Shown: positions 15,237 to 24,487 of the stretch, in pieces | Numbering within the stretch: position 1 is the first letter of the stretch | Layout: every line of letters starts with the position of its first letter | Assembly (NCBI GenBank): GCA_046541415.1 | Contig: JBKHDI010000012.1 | Span: 1-64,000, forward strand | Direction: 5' to 3' | Source: CAZOVB01 sp046541415 | GTDB taxonomy: Bacteria; Planctomycetota; Phycisphaerae; SM23-33 | Length of the DNA stretch: 64,000 bases | Notes under the pieces: generated by a model | The model's database searches: none | What the model was told of the DNA's origin: nothing | The model's input: only the letters and a program-made list of their open reading frames with translations | Made by a program: the position numbers and the translations under genes

Positions 15237-16496
15237 ATGAGCTATCGGGAGCTGCCAATGCGGGCCATCCTTGCCGCAGCCTGGATCTTCCAGGCCGCGG
15301 CCGGGCTGGTCCTCGCCGGGCCTTACTCCGGACCCAACACCACTTCCGGGGCCATCGACGACCCGATCTGGGGCTACCAGGACGGTCTGTTGAACCCGGC
15401 CTTTGTGGACTGGGCGGCGGAAGTCGTCGACTACAGTCCGGCCAATCCACACCTGCTGGATGACGTCTGGGAAGATGCTTCGCTGGCCCTGGGCGAGGCG
15501 GTCAACGACCGGACCCACGTCGTTTCGCTGGGGGATCTCTCGGCCGCCGATATCGCCGCCGGGGCCCAGCCGGGGTCGATCACCCTGCGGTTCGACAAGT
15601 ACATCCACGACGGTGACGGGGCGGACTTCGGCGTCTTCGAGAACGGCCTGGTCGACTACGGAGGCATGATCTTCGCAGAGCTGGCCTTCGTGGAGGTCTC
15701 GACCGACGGCGTGCACTTCGCCCGGTTCGATGGGGTCAGCCTGACGCCCGGGCCGGTCGGCGAATACCACCCGATCGACGCGACAAACGTCTATAACCTG
15801 GCCGGCAAGCACGCCCACGGCATCGACGACTGGGCGATGGGGCCGGGCATCCAAAGTTGGGCTACCCCGCTGGACCTGGCCGAGCTGGCCGGGCACGAGC
15901 TGGTCGCCCAAGGTCTGCTGAGCATCGACAAAATCCGCTACCTCCGCCTGGTCGACATTCCCGGCACGGGAGATTTCCTCGACAGCTTGGGCAATCGGAT
16001 CTACGACCCGCACGAGACATCCGGCTCGGGCGGTTTCGACCTGGAGGCGGTCGGGTTGATCCACGCCGCGGCCCGAGGGGACATCGACCGCAACGGGCTG
16101 ATCGACACCGGCGACATCGATTCTCTGGCTGCAGCCATTTCTGCGGGCGCATCCGACCTGAAATATGATTATAATGACGACATGTCAGTCTCACTTGGCG
16201 ATCTGGACGACCTGCTGGCTGAGCAGTTCGGTTCGCTGCTGGGCGATCTGGACTTCGACGGCGTGGTGGGCCCGGCGGATCTGGATCTGCTTCTGGCCGG
16301 CTACGGAGACAGCGGCCGGTACGTCGACGGCGATCTGACCGGAGACGGCAAGGTCGACTTCGCCGACTGGGTCCGACTGTCGCACCGCTACGGACAGCAG
16401 CTGGGCAACCCGGAGATCATCCCCGAGCCGTCGTCGCTGTTGCTGCTGGCTGCGGGACTGATCTGCCTGAGAGGCCGACGAGGAGGCCGCCGATGA
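15237..16496 (+). CDS. PEP-CTERM surface protein with dockerin-like repeats, B12 operon
   Basis: The 419-residue protein has a signal peptide, a beta-rich domain of about 250 residues (ITLRFDKYIHDGDGADFGVF; MIFAELAFVEVSTDGVHFAR), then Asp-rich calcium-loop repeats (DIDRNGLIDTGDID, DLDFDGVVGPADLD, DLTGDGKVDFADW). It ends in IPEPSSLLLLAAGL plus RGRRGGRR, a PEP-CTERM signal. Repeats of this kind bind calcium and can pair with cohesins. The large domain is of a type I associate with corrinoid-regulated surface proteins, from memory. AAGGA lies five bases before the ATG. The gene starts 18 bases after the DUF4465 gene and overlaps the pseudopilin gene by four bases. Confidence 0.82.
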   Translation: MSYRELPMRAILAAAWIFQAAAGLVLAGPYSGPNTTSGAIDDPIWGYQDGLLNPAFVDWAAEVVDYSPANPHLLDDVWEDASLALGEAVNDRTHVVSLGDLSAADIAAGAQPGSITLRFDKYIHDGDGADFGVFENGLVDYGGMIFAELAFVEVSTDGVHFARFDGVSLTPGPVGEYHPIDATNVYNLAGKHAHGIDDWAMGPGIQSWATPLDLAELAGHELVAQGLLSIDKIRYLRLVDIPGTGDFLDSLGNRIYDPHETSGSGGFDLEAVGLIHAAARGDIDRNGLIDTGDIDSLAAAISAGASDLKYDYNDDMSVSLGDLDDLLAEQFGSLLGDLDFDGVVGPADLDLLLAGYGDSGRYVDGDLTGDGKVDFADWVRLSHRYGQQLGNPEIIPEPSSLLLLAAGLICLRGRRGGRR

Positions 16497-17284
16497 AATC
16501 TGTCCAACCCAACCACCCGCTGGGCGGACGAGGCTTTACGCTGATCGAACTGCTGGTGGTCATCGCGATTATCAGCCTGCTGGTAAGCATCCTCCTGCCC
16601 AGCCTCGTGCTGGGCCGATCCGCCGCCCGCAAGGCCGTCTGCGCAGGCAACCTCCGCGCCCTGCAGACCGGCAACGAACTCTACCAGCAGGACAACCGGT
16701 CGCTCTACGTCCCTGCCGCTGCGGATTCCAGGGCGAACCTGAACCGCTGGTTCGGCTCGCGCCCGCGCAAGGGCCAGCCCTTCACTTCGGCCAACAGCCC
16801 GCTGGAACCCTACGTCTCCGGGCGCCAGGCTCGGAACTGTCCTGAGTTCAGCAGCTTCCTGAAAGGCTTTGAGGCCGGCTGCGGCGGCTACGGCTACAAC
16901 AGCAACTACGTCGGACAGTACCGCAAGGGCCCGAACTACACAGCCCAGACCGGCTTCGATCTGACAGGCAACCGCTCCGACGCGTTCAGCAGATCGGCCG
17001 AGACCGTCGCCTTCACCGACGCCGCCTTCGTCGGCAACGGTCTGATGGAGTACAGTTTCGCCGAGCCGCCCCTGCATCCGGACAACCCCCATCGACGGTT
17101 CCAGCCGAGCATCCACTTCCGTCACGGCCGAACCGCCCAGGTCGTCTGGCTCGACGCCCATGTCAGTTCCGAGCAGCTGACCCATTCCAAAGATGCGATG
17201 GGCGGGTACTACGGGCCGCCGCCGGAGAAGTACGACATCGGCTGGTTCGGCCCCGACGACAACAGCCTCTTTGACTGCGAATGA
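16493..17284 (+). CDS. Pseudopilin-like protein, third gene of the B12 operon
   Basis: The 263-residue protein starts with a type II prepilin signal: GRGFTLIELLVVIAIISLLV, with cleavage after Gly and Glu at +5, followed by NLRALQTGNELYQQDNRSLY. The rest resembles the planctomycete DUF1559-like exported pseudopilins; HFRHGRTAQVVWLDAHV near the end is like their H-X9-DG motif with the Gly changed to Ala. It should be processed by a prepilin peptidase and sit at the inner membrane or in a pseudopilus. The four-base overlap with the preceding gene places it in the riboswitch operon, which is unusual for a pilin-like gene. Confidence 0.85.
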   Translation: MKSVQPNHPLGGRGFTLIELLVVIAIISLLVSILLPSLVLGRSAARKAVCAGNLRALQTGNELYQQDNRSLYVPAAADSRANLNRWFGSRPRKGQPFTSANSPLEPYVSGRQARNCPEFSSFLKGFEAGCGGYGYNSNYVGQYRKGPNYTAQTGFDLTGNRSDAFSRSAETVAFTDAAFVGNGLMEYSFAEPPLHPDNPHRRFQPSIHFRHGRTAQVVWLDAHVSSEQLTHSKDAMGGYYGPPPEKYDIGWFGPDDNSLFDCE

Positions 17285-17302
17285 TCCTGCGGTTCCGGGC
17301 CC

Positions 17303-18691
17303 CTACCCGCCTGCGCCGGGCGGCGACTCGACCTTCTCCATCGCCTCGTCGATCAGCATTCTGCGCTTCTCGATCAGCAGCTGTCGCTGGGCCTTGATCT
17401 TGTCCATCTCGCGTTTGAGTTTCGAGGTGTGCGGGGCAAAGCTGGCCTTGATCGCATCGAGCTTCTTCTCGTAGAGGTCCTTGGCGTCGCGCCGCATGGC
17501 GGTGATGTTCAGGTCGTCCCGCCGGGCCCGGAGGCGGTTGATCAACTCGATCGCCTCTTCGTACTCTTCCTCGGCCAGCTCGATCCGGGCCTCGTATTCC
17601 TGCTCCAGCAGCTTCATCTGCCTGAACAGGGCGCGGGCGTCGGCTTCGAGCGTCTCGACCTCGGCGTCGATCTCAACCAGTTGGGGCTTCAGCTGGGCGA
17701 GGATCTGCTCTCGCCTCTGCTGGCGGAGTTTCCTGGCGTAGTCCCGCCCTGCCCGGTCGGCCGATCGCTGCAGATACACGTTGCCCCCGACGTACATCCG
17801 CTTCCAGCTGCCCGTCAGTTCCAGCAGCCCAGAGATCTGCTCCGGCTGGGCGACGCTGCCGATCGACAGGCCCGCCCGTTGTGCCGGCCCAGCCGTCAGA
17901 TCCCACCATGCCCCGGCGCGGGTAAGCACCTGCCCGCCGGGCTTGGCCGACAGCGAATCATCTGCTGCCAGGTACAGCGCCTCGTCGGCCTCGGCCAGGG
18001 CGCGGGCCAGCAGCTCGCTGTGTCCCCCCATCGCCGCTGCCTGGACCAGCAGCCCCGTGAGCTCCGGATTCCGGGCCGGTCTCTGTCCCGACGAATCCGC
18101 CACGGACCTGGCCGAGATCAATCCCCCGGGCGAGAAGACGACCTGCCTGCAGGCCAGCGCCACCGCCACACCGGCCTGTCGGGCAGTGCGGACGTAGGCG
18201 ATAATCGTCACGTTACCGGCCTCGGCGGCGATCAACTCGGCCAGTTTCCGGGCCTCGGCGACCTGGTCGCCCTCGACCGACAGCGAGAGGATCACGTAGT
18301 CGGCCTTGCGGAATGTCGCCAGCTTCAGCGCCTTGGCCAGAAACTCCGGCTGGACTTCCACACCCACGCGTCCTTTCAGTTCCAGCAGGACGAACCGCGG
18401 CGAGCCATCATCCTGTTCGCCTTGCCCGGTGGCCGATTCGTCGTCTTTCGGATTTGTCCTGTCGGGCTGGGGAGAATCGGGCAGGATCTCGCGGATCTGC
18501 TGGCGGGCGACGGACGTGGTCATCTTCGCGCCGTACTTGCGGACCTCGATAACCACTTCGGTCTCGTCCTGGCTGACAATGCGCCCCTCCAGGCGCGTGC
18601 CGTCGGTCCGGACGATGGTTTCGCCGCCGCCGGCGCCGGCCAGGGCGGTAACGAGCAGAATACCCCAGAGATAGCGGAACGTCGGTGTCAT
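17303..18691 (-). CDS. Exported Clp/NfeD-like protein with coiled-coil tail
   Basis: The 462-residue protein has a signal peptide, a short beta segment (ETIVRTDGTRLEGRIV), then a domain of about 200 residues (VLLELKGRVGVEVQPEFLAKAL, YVILSLSVEGDQVAEARKLA, VALACRQVVFSPGGLI) with the layout of ClpP/NfeD-type serine proteases. I cannot find a clear Ser-Lys pair, so it may be inactive. The C-terminal 130 residues are strongly charged heptads (LEADARALFRQMKLLEQEY onward), a long coiled coil. It converges on the pseudopilin gene 18 bases away. Role unknown; envelope quality control is a guess from the fold. Confidence 0.65.
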   Translation of the reverse strand: MTPTFRYLWGILLVTALAGAGGGETIVRTDGTRLEGRIVSQDETEVVIEVRKYGAKMTTSVARQQIREILPDSPQPDRTNPKDDESATGQGEQDDGSPRFVLLELKGRVGVEVQPEFLAKALKLATFRKADYVILSLSVEGDQVAEARKLAELIAAEAGNVTIIAYVRTARQAGVAVALACRQVVFSPGGLISARSVADSSGQRPARNPELTGLLVQAAAMGGHSELLARALAEADEALYLAADDSLSAKPGGQVLTRAGAWWDLTAGPAQRAGLSIGSVAQPEQISGLLELTGSWKRMYVGGNVYLQRSADRAGRDYARKLRQQRREQILAQLKPQLVEIDAEVETLEADARALFRQMKLLEQEYEARIELAEEEYEEAIELINRLRARRDDLNITAMRRDAKDLYEKKLDAIKASFAPHTSKLKREMDKIKAQRQLLIEKRRMLIDEAMEKVESPPGAGG

Positions 18692-18784
18692 GGCATGACT
18701 CCGTAGAAACGGGAGAATCCGTTACCAGTGTAGGGCTCGGGGGCGTGGGGGGCAAGCAGATCCGCGACAATCCCGGCCGACCGC

Positions 18785-19603
18785 TCAGCTGCGACGCTCG
18801 GGGATGAACGGACACAAGCCCCGACGGAACGGCGGCTCGGCCTGGTAGACGTCCTTGACGAACCGGCGGAACTCGTCGGCGGCCGGGCCGAAATCGCTGC
18901 AGGCGTCGAGCTTTTCGATGGCCTTGCCTGTCGGCAGACCGCTGCGGTAGGTCAGGTCGAACGCCTCGCGGATCTGGCGGATGTCCTCGGGGCGGATCTG
19001 CGGATCGCGCCGCAGCCCGACACGGTTGAGCCCGGAAACCCGATTGATGCTGTAGATCATCACGAAGGGAGGCACGTGCATCGAAGCCCCGGCCGTGCCC
19101 TGGCCCATCACCCGGCGGCCCATCCAGCAGAACTGGTGCATCTGGCAGTGGCCGCCGAGGAACGTCCCTGCCCCGACGCGTCCGTGGCCTCCGATGGCGC
19201 AGTGATTGGCCAGGATCACCCCGTCATCGACTCGGGCTTCGTGGCCGAGGTGCGAGCCGGTCATCCAGAACGTGTTGTCGCCGATCGTCGACTCACCGTC
19301 CGGGCTGGTGGCGCGGCTGAGCGTGACCTGCTCGCGAAAGACATTGCCCCTGCCGATCCGCAGCCAGCTGCGCGTGGAGGGAGAGAACTTGAGGTCCTGG
19401 GGCCATTGGCCTAACACCGAGAACGAGCCGACCTGGTTGTTTTCGCCCATGGTGGTGAAGCGGCGGACCACGACGTGGGCGTCCAGGACGCAGCCGGGGC
19501 CGATCTGCACGTCCGGCTCGATGACACAGTACGGGCCGATCTGCACGTCGTCGGCAATTTCGGCTTGCGGGTCGACCACCGCGGTCGGATGGATGCGGGC
19601 CAT
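18785..19603 (-). CDS. lpxA: UDP-N-acetylglucosamine acyltransferase LpxA
   Basis: The 272-residue protein is a left-handed beta helix with hexapeptide repeats (IHPTAVVDPQAEIADDVQIG, IGPGCVLDAHVVVRRFTTMG). It has HLGHEARVDDGVILANHCAIGGHGRVG and then HQFCWMGRRVMGQG, and the C-terminal helical domain has RVGLRRDPQIRPEDIRQIREA. These are the LpxA features, including the His of the GHE region. It starts lipid A synthesis by adding a hydroxyacyl chain to UDP-GlcNAc in the cytoplasm, so the organism probably makes lipopolysaccharide. The ATG at 19603 follows AGGAG. No other lpx gene is adjacent. Confidence 0.92.
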   Translation of the reverse strand: MARIHPTAVVDPQAEIADDVQIGPYCVIEPDVQIGPGCVLDAHVVVRRFTTMGENNQVGSFSVLGQWPQDLKFSPSTRSWLRIGRGNVFREQVTLSRATSPDGESTIGDNTFWMTGSHLGHEARVDDGVILANHCAIGGHGRVGAGTFLGGHCQMHQFCWMGRRVMGQGTAGASMHVPPFVMIYSINRVSGLNRVGLRRDPQIRPEDIRQIREAFDLTYRSGLPTGKAIEKLDACSDFGPAADEFRRFVKDVYQAEPPFRRGLCPFIPERRS

Positions 19604-19798
19604 GGGCAACTCCTTCTGGCGGGCAGGTCGGCCCGCGAGTGGGCGTGATTGTACCAGCCCTGCGATGCCATTGGCAGGGGCCAGACGATATTTGGTCCGG
19701 TAACGCATGTGAGACTGTGATTTGCAGGCCCAAGACGCTACAATGCTTGCCGATGTCCCGGCCATGTGGCCGGGCGTTTGGATGTACAGGAAGCTGCC

Positions 19799-20689
19799 AT
19801 GCCCCAGCCGGCCCAATCCGGAACGCTCTCGGACCTGCTCGAACCGTATGCGCGTCGCTGCGCGGCGGACCTGGGCGACTGGCTCATCGAGCCGGGCACC
19901 CCGCCCGAGCTGGCCGAGGCAATGACCTACTGCACCGCAGGGGGCAAACGTCTCAGGGCGTCGCTGGTCCTGCTGGCCGCCGAGACCGGACCCTGCGGGG
20001 CCGGCGAGATGGCCCGCCGTACTGCGGTGGCCGTCGAATGCGTCCATGCCTACAGCCTGGTCCACGACGACCTGCCGGCCATGGATGACGACACGCTGCG
20101 CCGCGGCCAGCCGACCGCCCACGTCAAATTCGGCGAGGCGATGGCTATTCTCACCGGCGATGCGCTGCTGACCCGCGCCTTCGGCCTGCTGGCTGAGGGC
20201 CCCGGGGACCGCCAAGGCGAACTGGCCGGCATGCTCGCCGGCGCAGCAGGCCCGGCCGGAATGATCGCCGGACAGGTCGCCGACATGGACCTCTGCAGCG
20301 TCAGCGACGGCGTGGCCGGGGTCGAGTACATCCACCAGCGAAAGACCGCCGCGCTGATCCAGGCCGCGGCCGCCCTGGGCGCCGTCTGTGGCGGGTCGGA
20401 CCCGGCCGAGATGGATCGACTCTCGACCTACGGCTATCATTTAGGGATGGCCTTTCAGTATGTCGACGACCTGCTGGACGTGACAGGCCAGAGCGACCAA
20501 CTGGGCAAAACACCGGGCAAGGACGCCTCCGCCGGCAAACGCACCACCGTGGCCGTGCTGGGGCTGGAAGAAACCCGCCGCCGCTGCCAAACTTTTACCC
20601 GACGCGCCTGCGACGCCATCGAACCGATGGGCGACCGGGCAGAGAAACTCCTGCTGCTGGCCCGGCACCTGGCCGGCCGCTCCCACTGA
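19799..20689 (+). CDS. ispA: Farnesyl/geranylgeranyl diphosphate synthase
   Basis: The 296-residue trans-prenyltransferase has GGKRLRASL, the first aspartate motif VHDDLPAMDDD (about residue 89) with GQPTAHVKFG, and the second motif FQYVDDLLDVTGQ. IPP is added head to tail to allylic diphosphates; chain length (C15 or C20) cannot be fixed from sequence. The ATG at 19799 has AGGAAG upstream and TACAAT at 19739-19744 could be its -10 box. The gene is six bases before dxs, the classic ispA-dxs pairing, so it feeds on the same methylerythritol pathway. Confidence 0.93.
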   Translation: MPQPAQSGTLSDLLEPYARRCAADLGDWLIEPGTPPELAEAMTYCTAGGKRLRASLVLLAAETGPCGAGEMARRTAVAVECVHAYSLVHDDLPAMDDDTLRRGQPTAHVKFGEAMAILTGDALLTRAFGLLAEGPGDRQGELAGMLAGAAGPAGMIAGQVADMDLCSVSDGVAGVEYIHQRKTAALIQAAAALGAVCGGSDPAEMDRLSTYGYHLGMAFQYVDDLLDVTGQSDQLGKTPGKDASAGKRTTVAVLGLEETRRRCQTFTRRACDAIEPMGDRAEKLLLLARHLAGRSH

Positions 20690-20695
20690 TACACC

Positions 20696-22603
20696 ATGGC
20701 AAAAAACCTACTTGATTCGATCCAGTCGCCGGCCGACCTGAAAACCCTCTCCAACAGCGAGAAGCAGCAACTGGCCGAGCAGATCCGCTCGCAGATCATC
20801 CAAACCGTCTCCAGCCGGGGCGGGCACCTGGCCAGCAACCTCGGCGTGGCCGAGCTGACCATCGCCCTGCACAGCGTCTTCGACTTCTCGGTCGATCGCC
20901 TGCTGCTGGACGTGGGCCACCAGTGCTACCCCCACAAGCTGCTGACCGGGCGGGCCGGACGCTTCGACACGCTCCGCCAGTCGGGCGGATTGAGCGGTTT
21001 TCCCGCCCCGTCCGAAAGCCCCTATGACCTGTTCGCCACTGGCCACGCCGGATCGGCGGTTTCCACGGCCGTGGGGCTGGCTTGGGCCGACCAGGCCGCC
21101 GGGCGCGACAACAAGGTCGTCGCCGTCGTCGGCGATGCCTCCATCGTCAACGGCCTGTCGTTCGAGGGGCTCAACAATGCCGGCACGCTCAATCGCCAAC
21201 TGCTGATCATCCTCAACGACAACTCGATGGCCATCGACCAGACCCGCGGGGCCCTGGCAGCCGCCCTGGATCGCATCCGCACGACGCACACCTATTCGGA
21301 CCTGAAGGCCTCGACCAAGAAGCTGCTCAGCCACCTGCCCGGTGGCGAGGCGATGGCCGAAGCGTTCCACCACCTCAAGGACGGAATGCGAACCGCCCTG
21401 CACGGCGAGAGATTCTTCGAGCCTCTCGGCCTGCACTACTTCGGGCCCGTCGACGGCCACGACATCCGCGAGCTGACCTGGACGCTCAAGCGCCTCGCCC
21501 AGATCGACAAGCCCTGCATCCTCCACGTGCACACCGAGAAGGGACGCGGCTGCCAGTACGCCGTCGAAGACCCCTGCCGCTTCCACAGCCCCTCGGCCTG
21601 GACCATGGAAAACGGCCAGGCTGTCTTTGCCTCCAAGTCCAGGCCCAGCTGGACACAGGCCTTCGCTGACTGCCTGACCGACCTGGCCGACGCCGATGAG
21701 AAGATCGTCGCGATCACCGCCGCCATGCCCGACGGGACCGGCCTGGCCAGCTTCCGCAAGCACCACCCGGACCGCTGCGTCGACGTGGGCATCAGCGAAT
21801 CCCACGCGGTGGCCAGTGCAGCGGGCATGGCCAGGGCGGGGGCCAAACCTGTTGTGGCCATCTACTCGACCTTCCTGCAGCGCGCGTTCGACCAGGTCTT
21901 CCACGAAGCATGCCTGCAGGGACTCGGCGTGGTCTTCTGCATGGACCGGGCCGGGCTGGTCGGTTCGGACGGGGCGGTGCATCATGGCATTTACGATATC
22001 AGCTACCTCCGCCCCCTGCCCGGGATCGTCCTGACCGCCCCTGCCGACGGGCTGGAACTCCGTGCGGTAATGAAGTTCGCCATCGAATCCGGGAAACCGG
22101 TGGCCATCCGCTATCCCCGCGACGAGGTGCCCGGGGACCTGTCAGGCCCCTGTCCGTCGTTCGAGCTCGGTCGCAGCCGCACCGTCCGCGAGGGCGACGA
22201 CGGCACGCTGCTCTGCTACGGCACGACGGTGGCGGCGGGCCTCTCCGCCGCCAATATCCTCCAGCGCGAGAAGCAGCTGGAGGTCCGGGTCATCAATGCC
22301 CGCTTCGCCAAACCCCTGGACGCCGATGCGCTCACCGAGGCCGTCGCGGCCGGGCCCGTGCTGACCGTCGAGGACCACGCCGCGATCGGCGGCTTCGGGT
22401 CGGCCGTGCTGGAGCTGGCCGCGGCCAAGGGGCTGGATACCTCCCGCGTCGGTATCCTTGGCGTCGACGACGTGTTCATCCCCCACGGCAGCAGGCAGGA
22501 GCAGTTGGTCGACCAGCAGATCTGCCCGGGGGGCATCGTCGGGCGCTTCGTCGAGCTTGTCGAGCGCTCGGCCGGGGACCGGCAGCAGCGTAAGGGCGGC
22601 TGA
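20696..22603 (+). CDS. dxs: 1-deoxy-D-xylulose-5-phosphate synthase
   Basis: The 635-residue transketolase-like enzyme has GGHLASNLGVAELTIALH at the N-terminus, the thiamine diphosphate motif GDASIVNGLSFEGLNNAG to NDNSMAIDQ, the pyrimidine-binding domain (DVGISESHAVASAAGMARAG) and a C-terminal transketolase domain (TVEDHAAIGGFGSAV). It condenses pyruvate and glyceraldehyde 3-phosphate as the first step of the methylerythritol phosphate route. Length is normal. It starts six bases after ispA without a clear ribosome site, suggesting translational coupling. Confidence 0.96.
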   Translation: MAKNLLDSIQSPADLKTLSNSEKQQLAEQIRSQIIQTVSSRGGHLASNLGVAELTIALHSVFDFSVDRLLLDVGHQCYPHKLLTGRAGRFDTLRQSGGLSGFPAPSESPYDLFATGHAGSAVSTAVGLAWADQAAGRDNKVVAVVGDASIVNGLSFEGLNNAGTLNRQLLIILNDNSMAIDQTRGALAAALDRIRTTHTYSDLKASTKKLLSHLPGGEAMAEAFHHLKDGMRTALHGERFFEPLGLHYFGPVDGHDIRELTWTLKRLAQIDKPCILHVHTEKGRGCQYAVEDPCRFHSPSAWTMENGQAVFASKSRPSWTQAFADCLTDLADADEKIVAITAAMPDGTGLASFRKHHPDRCVDVGISESHAVASAAGMARAGAKPVVAIYSTFLQRAFDQVFHEACLQGLGVVFCMDRAGLVGSDGAVHHGIYDISYLRPLPGIVLTAPADGLELRAVMKFAIESGKPVAIRYPRDEVPGDLSGPCPSFELGRSRTVREGDDGTLLCYGTTVAAGLSAANILQREKQLEVRVINARFAKPLDADALTEAVAAGPVLTVEDHAAIGGFGSAVLELAAAKGLDTSRVGILGVDDVFIPHGSRQEQLVDQQICPGGIVGRFVELVERSAGDRQQRKGG

Positions 22604-22676
22604 TACACCCGCCCCGCCTCGCCGGGAGGCTATACTGGAACAGGTTGTATTGTGTTCCTCGAACCGGGCCTTTGCG

Positions 22677-23216
22677 ATGTCTCACGCCAAGCTGATCCGA
22701 CGCATCCTGAGCGACTACAAGCTCCGCCCCGACGGCCTGCACGGGCTGGGCCACTGGGCCCGCGTTCTGAGCATCGCCCGGCGCCTGGCCGAGCAGACCG
22801 GCGTCCGTCGCGACGTGCTGGAATGCTTCGCCCTCTTTCACGATGCCCGACGCTTCGGCGAAGGACATGACCCCGGCCATGGCCCGCGCGCGGCGATCTA
22901 CGTCTGCGAACTGGGGCCCCGGGCCCTGGGCCTGGATGCCGAAGGGCTCGACCTGCTCCAGCGCGCCTGCCACGGCCACACCGAGGGCAGAACCAGCGAC
23001 GAACCGACCATCGGCGCTTGCTGGGACGCCGATCGCCTCGACCTGCCACGGGCCGGAATCCACGCCGACCCGCACCTGCTCTCGACTCCCGCTGCACGCC
23101 ATGTCGAACTGATCGAATGGGCCCGAGGCCGCAGCTGCGCCGGGACGATCCCCGACATGATTTCCAAGGAATGGGGCATCGACAACCTGCCCGGCCCCGG
23201 CCATGCCGCCGAGTGA
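22677..23216 (+). CDS. HD-domain phosphohydrolase-like protein
   Basis: The 179-residue protein has the HD pattern: GLHGLGHWARVLSIARRLA (His in the first helix), LFHDARRFGEGHDPGHG (the HD pair), and CHGHTEGRTSD plus WDADRLDL as the last Asp. HD proteins hydrolyse phosphate esters of nucleotides or second messengers with metal ions. The substrate is unknown. It follows dxs by 73 bases on the same strand and may be read through. The start ATG lacks a strong ribosome site; alternatives upstream exist only in the open frame. Confidence 0.8.
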   Translation: MSHAKLIRRILSDYKLRPDGLHGLGHWARVLSIARRLAEQTGVRRDVLECFALFHDARRFGEGHDPGHGPRAAIYVCELGPRALGLDAEGLDLLQRACHGHTEGRTSDEPTIGACWDADRLDLPRAGIHADPHLLSTPAARHVELIEWARGRSCAGTIPDMISKEWGIDNLPGPGHAAE

Positions 23217-23224
23217 TCCGATCG

Positions 23225-23240
23225 GACCAGCGATCTGGTC
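23225..23240. other. Hairpin between convergent HD-domain gene and queA
   Basis: GACCAG (23225-23230) and CTGGTC (23235-23240) form a six-base-pair stem with a four-base loop in the 69-base gap between two convergent genes. There is no T-run on either side, so terminator activity is only possible. Confidence 0.3.
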
Positions 23241-23285
23241 AACTTGACATCTCTGCGTCTGCACAGGACAGCTGAATTGCCCTTT

Positions 23286-24362
23286 TCAGGTGATCAGCAT
23301 CGCGTCGCCGTAGGAGTAGAACCGGTAGCCGGTTTCCACCGCGCGGCGGTAGGCAGCCAGCGTTCGGACGATCCCGTCGCAACTGCCCGGGCTTACGAAA
23401 GCCGAGACCAGCATCAGCAGCGTGCTGCGCGGCAGGTGGAAGTTGGTGATCATCGCGTCGACGCAATGGAACTCGGCCGGGGGATAGATATAGATCCGGC
23501 TCTGGCCGGTCTCCGGGCGGATGGGGCCGGTCGAGGCGACGGTTTCCAGTACGCGGACCGAGGTGGTCCCGACGGCCACGACGCGGCGGCCTGCCTGCTT
23601 GGTCCGGTCAACTGCCGCCGCGGCCGATTCCGACAGTTCGTACCACTCGGCGTGCATTTCGTGCTGCTCGGCCGTGGAAGCCTTGACCGGCAGAAACGTG
23701 CCCAGCCCCACGTGCAGCGTAACGCTGGTCCGTTCGATCCCACGCTGCGCCAGCCGCTCGAGCAACTCGGGCGTAAAGTGCAGCCCGGCGGTCGGGGCGG
23801 CCACGGCGCCCGGCCTTTGCGAGAAGACCGTCTGGTAGCGGGATTTGTCCTGCTCGACCTGCTCGTCGGCAGCCCGGTCGGGGCCAGGCCGACGGATGTA
23901 GGGCGGCAGCGGCGCGGCGCCGATCTGTTCCAGCAGTTCCGCTGCTTCTGCAGGCGGCTCGGGCCGGGCCAGCCATCTACCCTTGCCGAGGTTCTGCCCC
24001 AGGACAAGTCGCACCGTCTCGGACCCGGCCAACTCCAGCGCCTCACCGGGCCTGCAGCGGTTTGCGCCTTTGAGCATCAGCTCCCACTGGCCCTGCGGGT
24101 CGGTCTGCAGGTAGAGCCCCTCGATCCGTCCGCCGCTGGCCCGGCGAGCGGTGAACCGCGCGGGAATCACCCGGGTATTGTTGACCACCAGCAAGTCGCC
24201 GGGGCACAGCAGGTCCGGCAGGTCGCTGAAGCGATGGTCGGCCGGGGTGGACCGGCTGCGGTCCAGGTGCATCAGCCGCGACGCGTCGCGCCGCTTAAGC
24301 GGCTGCTGGGCGATCCGATCGGCGGGCAGGTCAAAGTCGAATGCGTCGACGGGCAGGGCCAC
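23286..24362 (-). CDS. queA: S-adenosylmethionine:tRNA ribosyltransferase-isomerase QueA
   Basis: This 358-residue protein shows the QueA signatures FDFDLPADRIAQQPL, LLVVNNTRVIPAR, PTAGLHFTPELL, VTLHVGLGTFLPV, VGTTSVRVLE and the C-terminal TNFHLPRSTLLMLVSAF. QueA transfers and isomerises the ribosyl group of SAM to make epoxyqueuosine in tRNA. The product would need an epoxyqueuosine reductase; a QueG-like protein lies at 11517. The start at 24362 gives normal length. It reads away from the DnaA-box-like repeat region. Confidence 0.95.
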   Translation of the reverse strand: MALPVDAFDFDLPADRIAQQPLKRRDASRLMHLDRSRSTPADHRFSDLPDLLCPGDLLVVNNTRVIPARFTARRASGGRIEGLYLQTDPQGQWELMLKGANRCRPGEALELAGSETVRLVLGQNLGKGRWLARPEPPAEAAELLEQIGAAPLPPYIRRPGPDRAADEQVEQDKSRYQTVFSQRPGAVAAPTAGLHFTPELLERLAQRGIERTSVTLHVGLGTFLPVKASTAEQHEMHAEWYELSESAAAAVDRTKQAGRRVVAVGTTSVRVLETVASTGPIRPETGQSRIYIYPPAEFHCVDAMITNFHLPRSTLLMLVSAFVSPGSCDGIVRTLAAYRRAVETGYRFYSYGDAMLIT

Positions 24363-24487
24363 TTCGGGATTTCTCCATTCTTTTGCAGTTCTGCCGAAAC
24401 ATCAGTTAGCGCCAATCGGCTGCTTCCCACAATGCAAACCAGGTGCATCTTCCACGCAAGATCATTCATTCTATAGGTTTACTGTGA

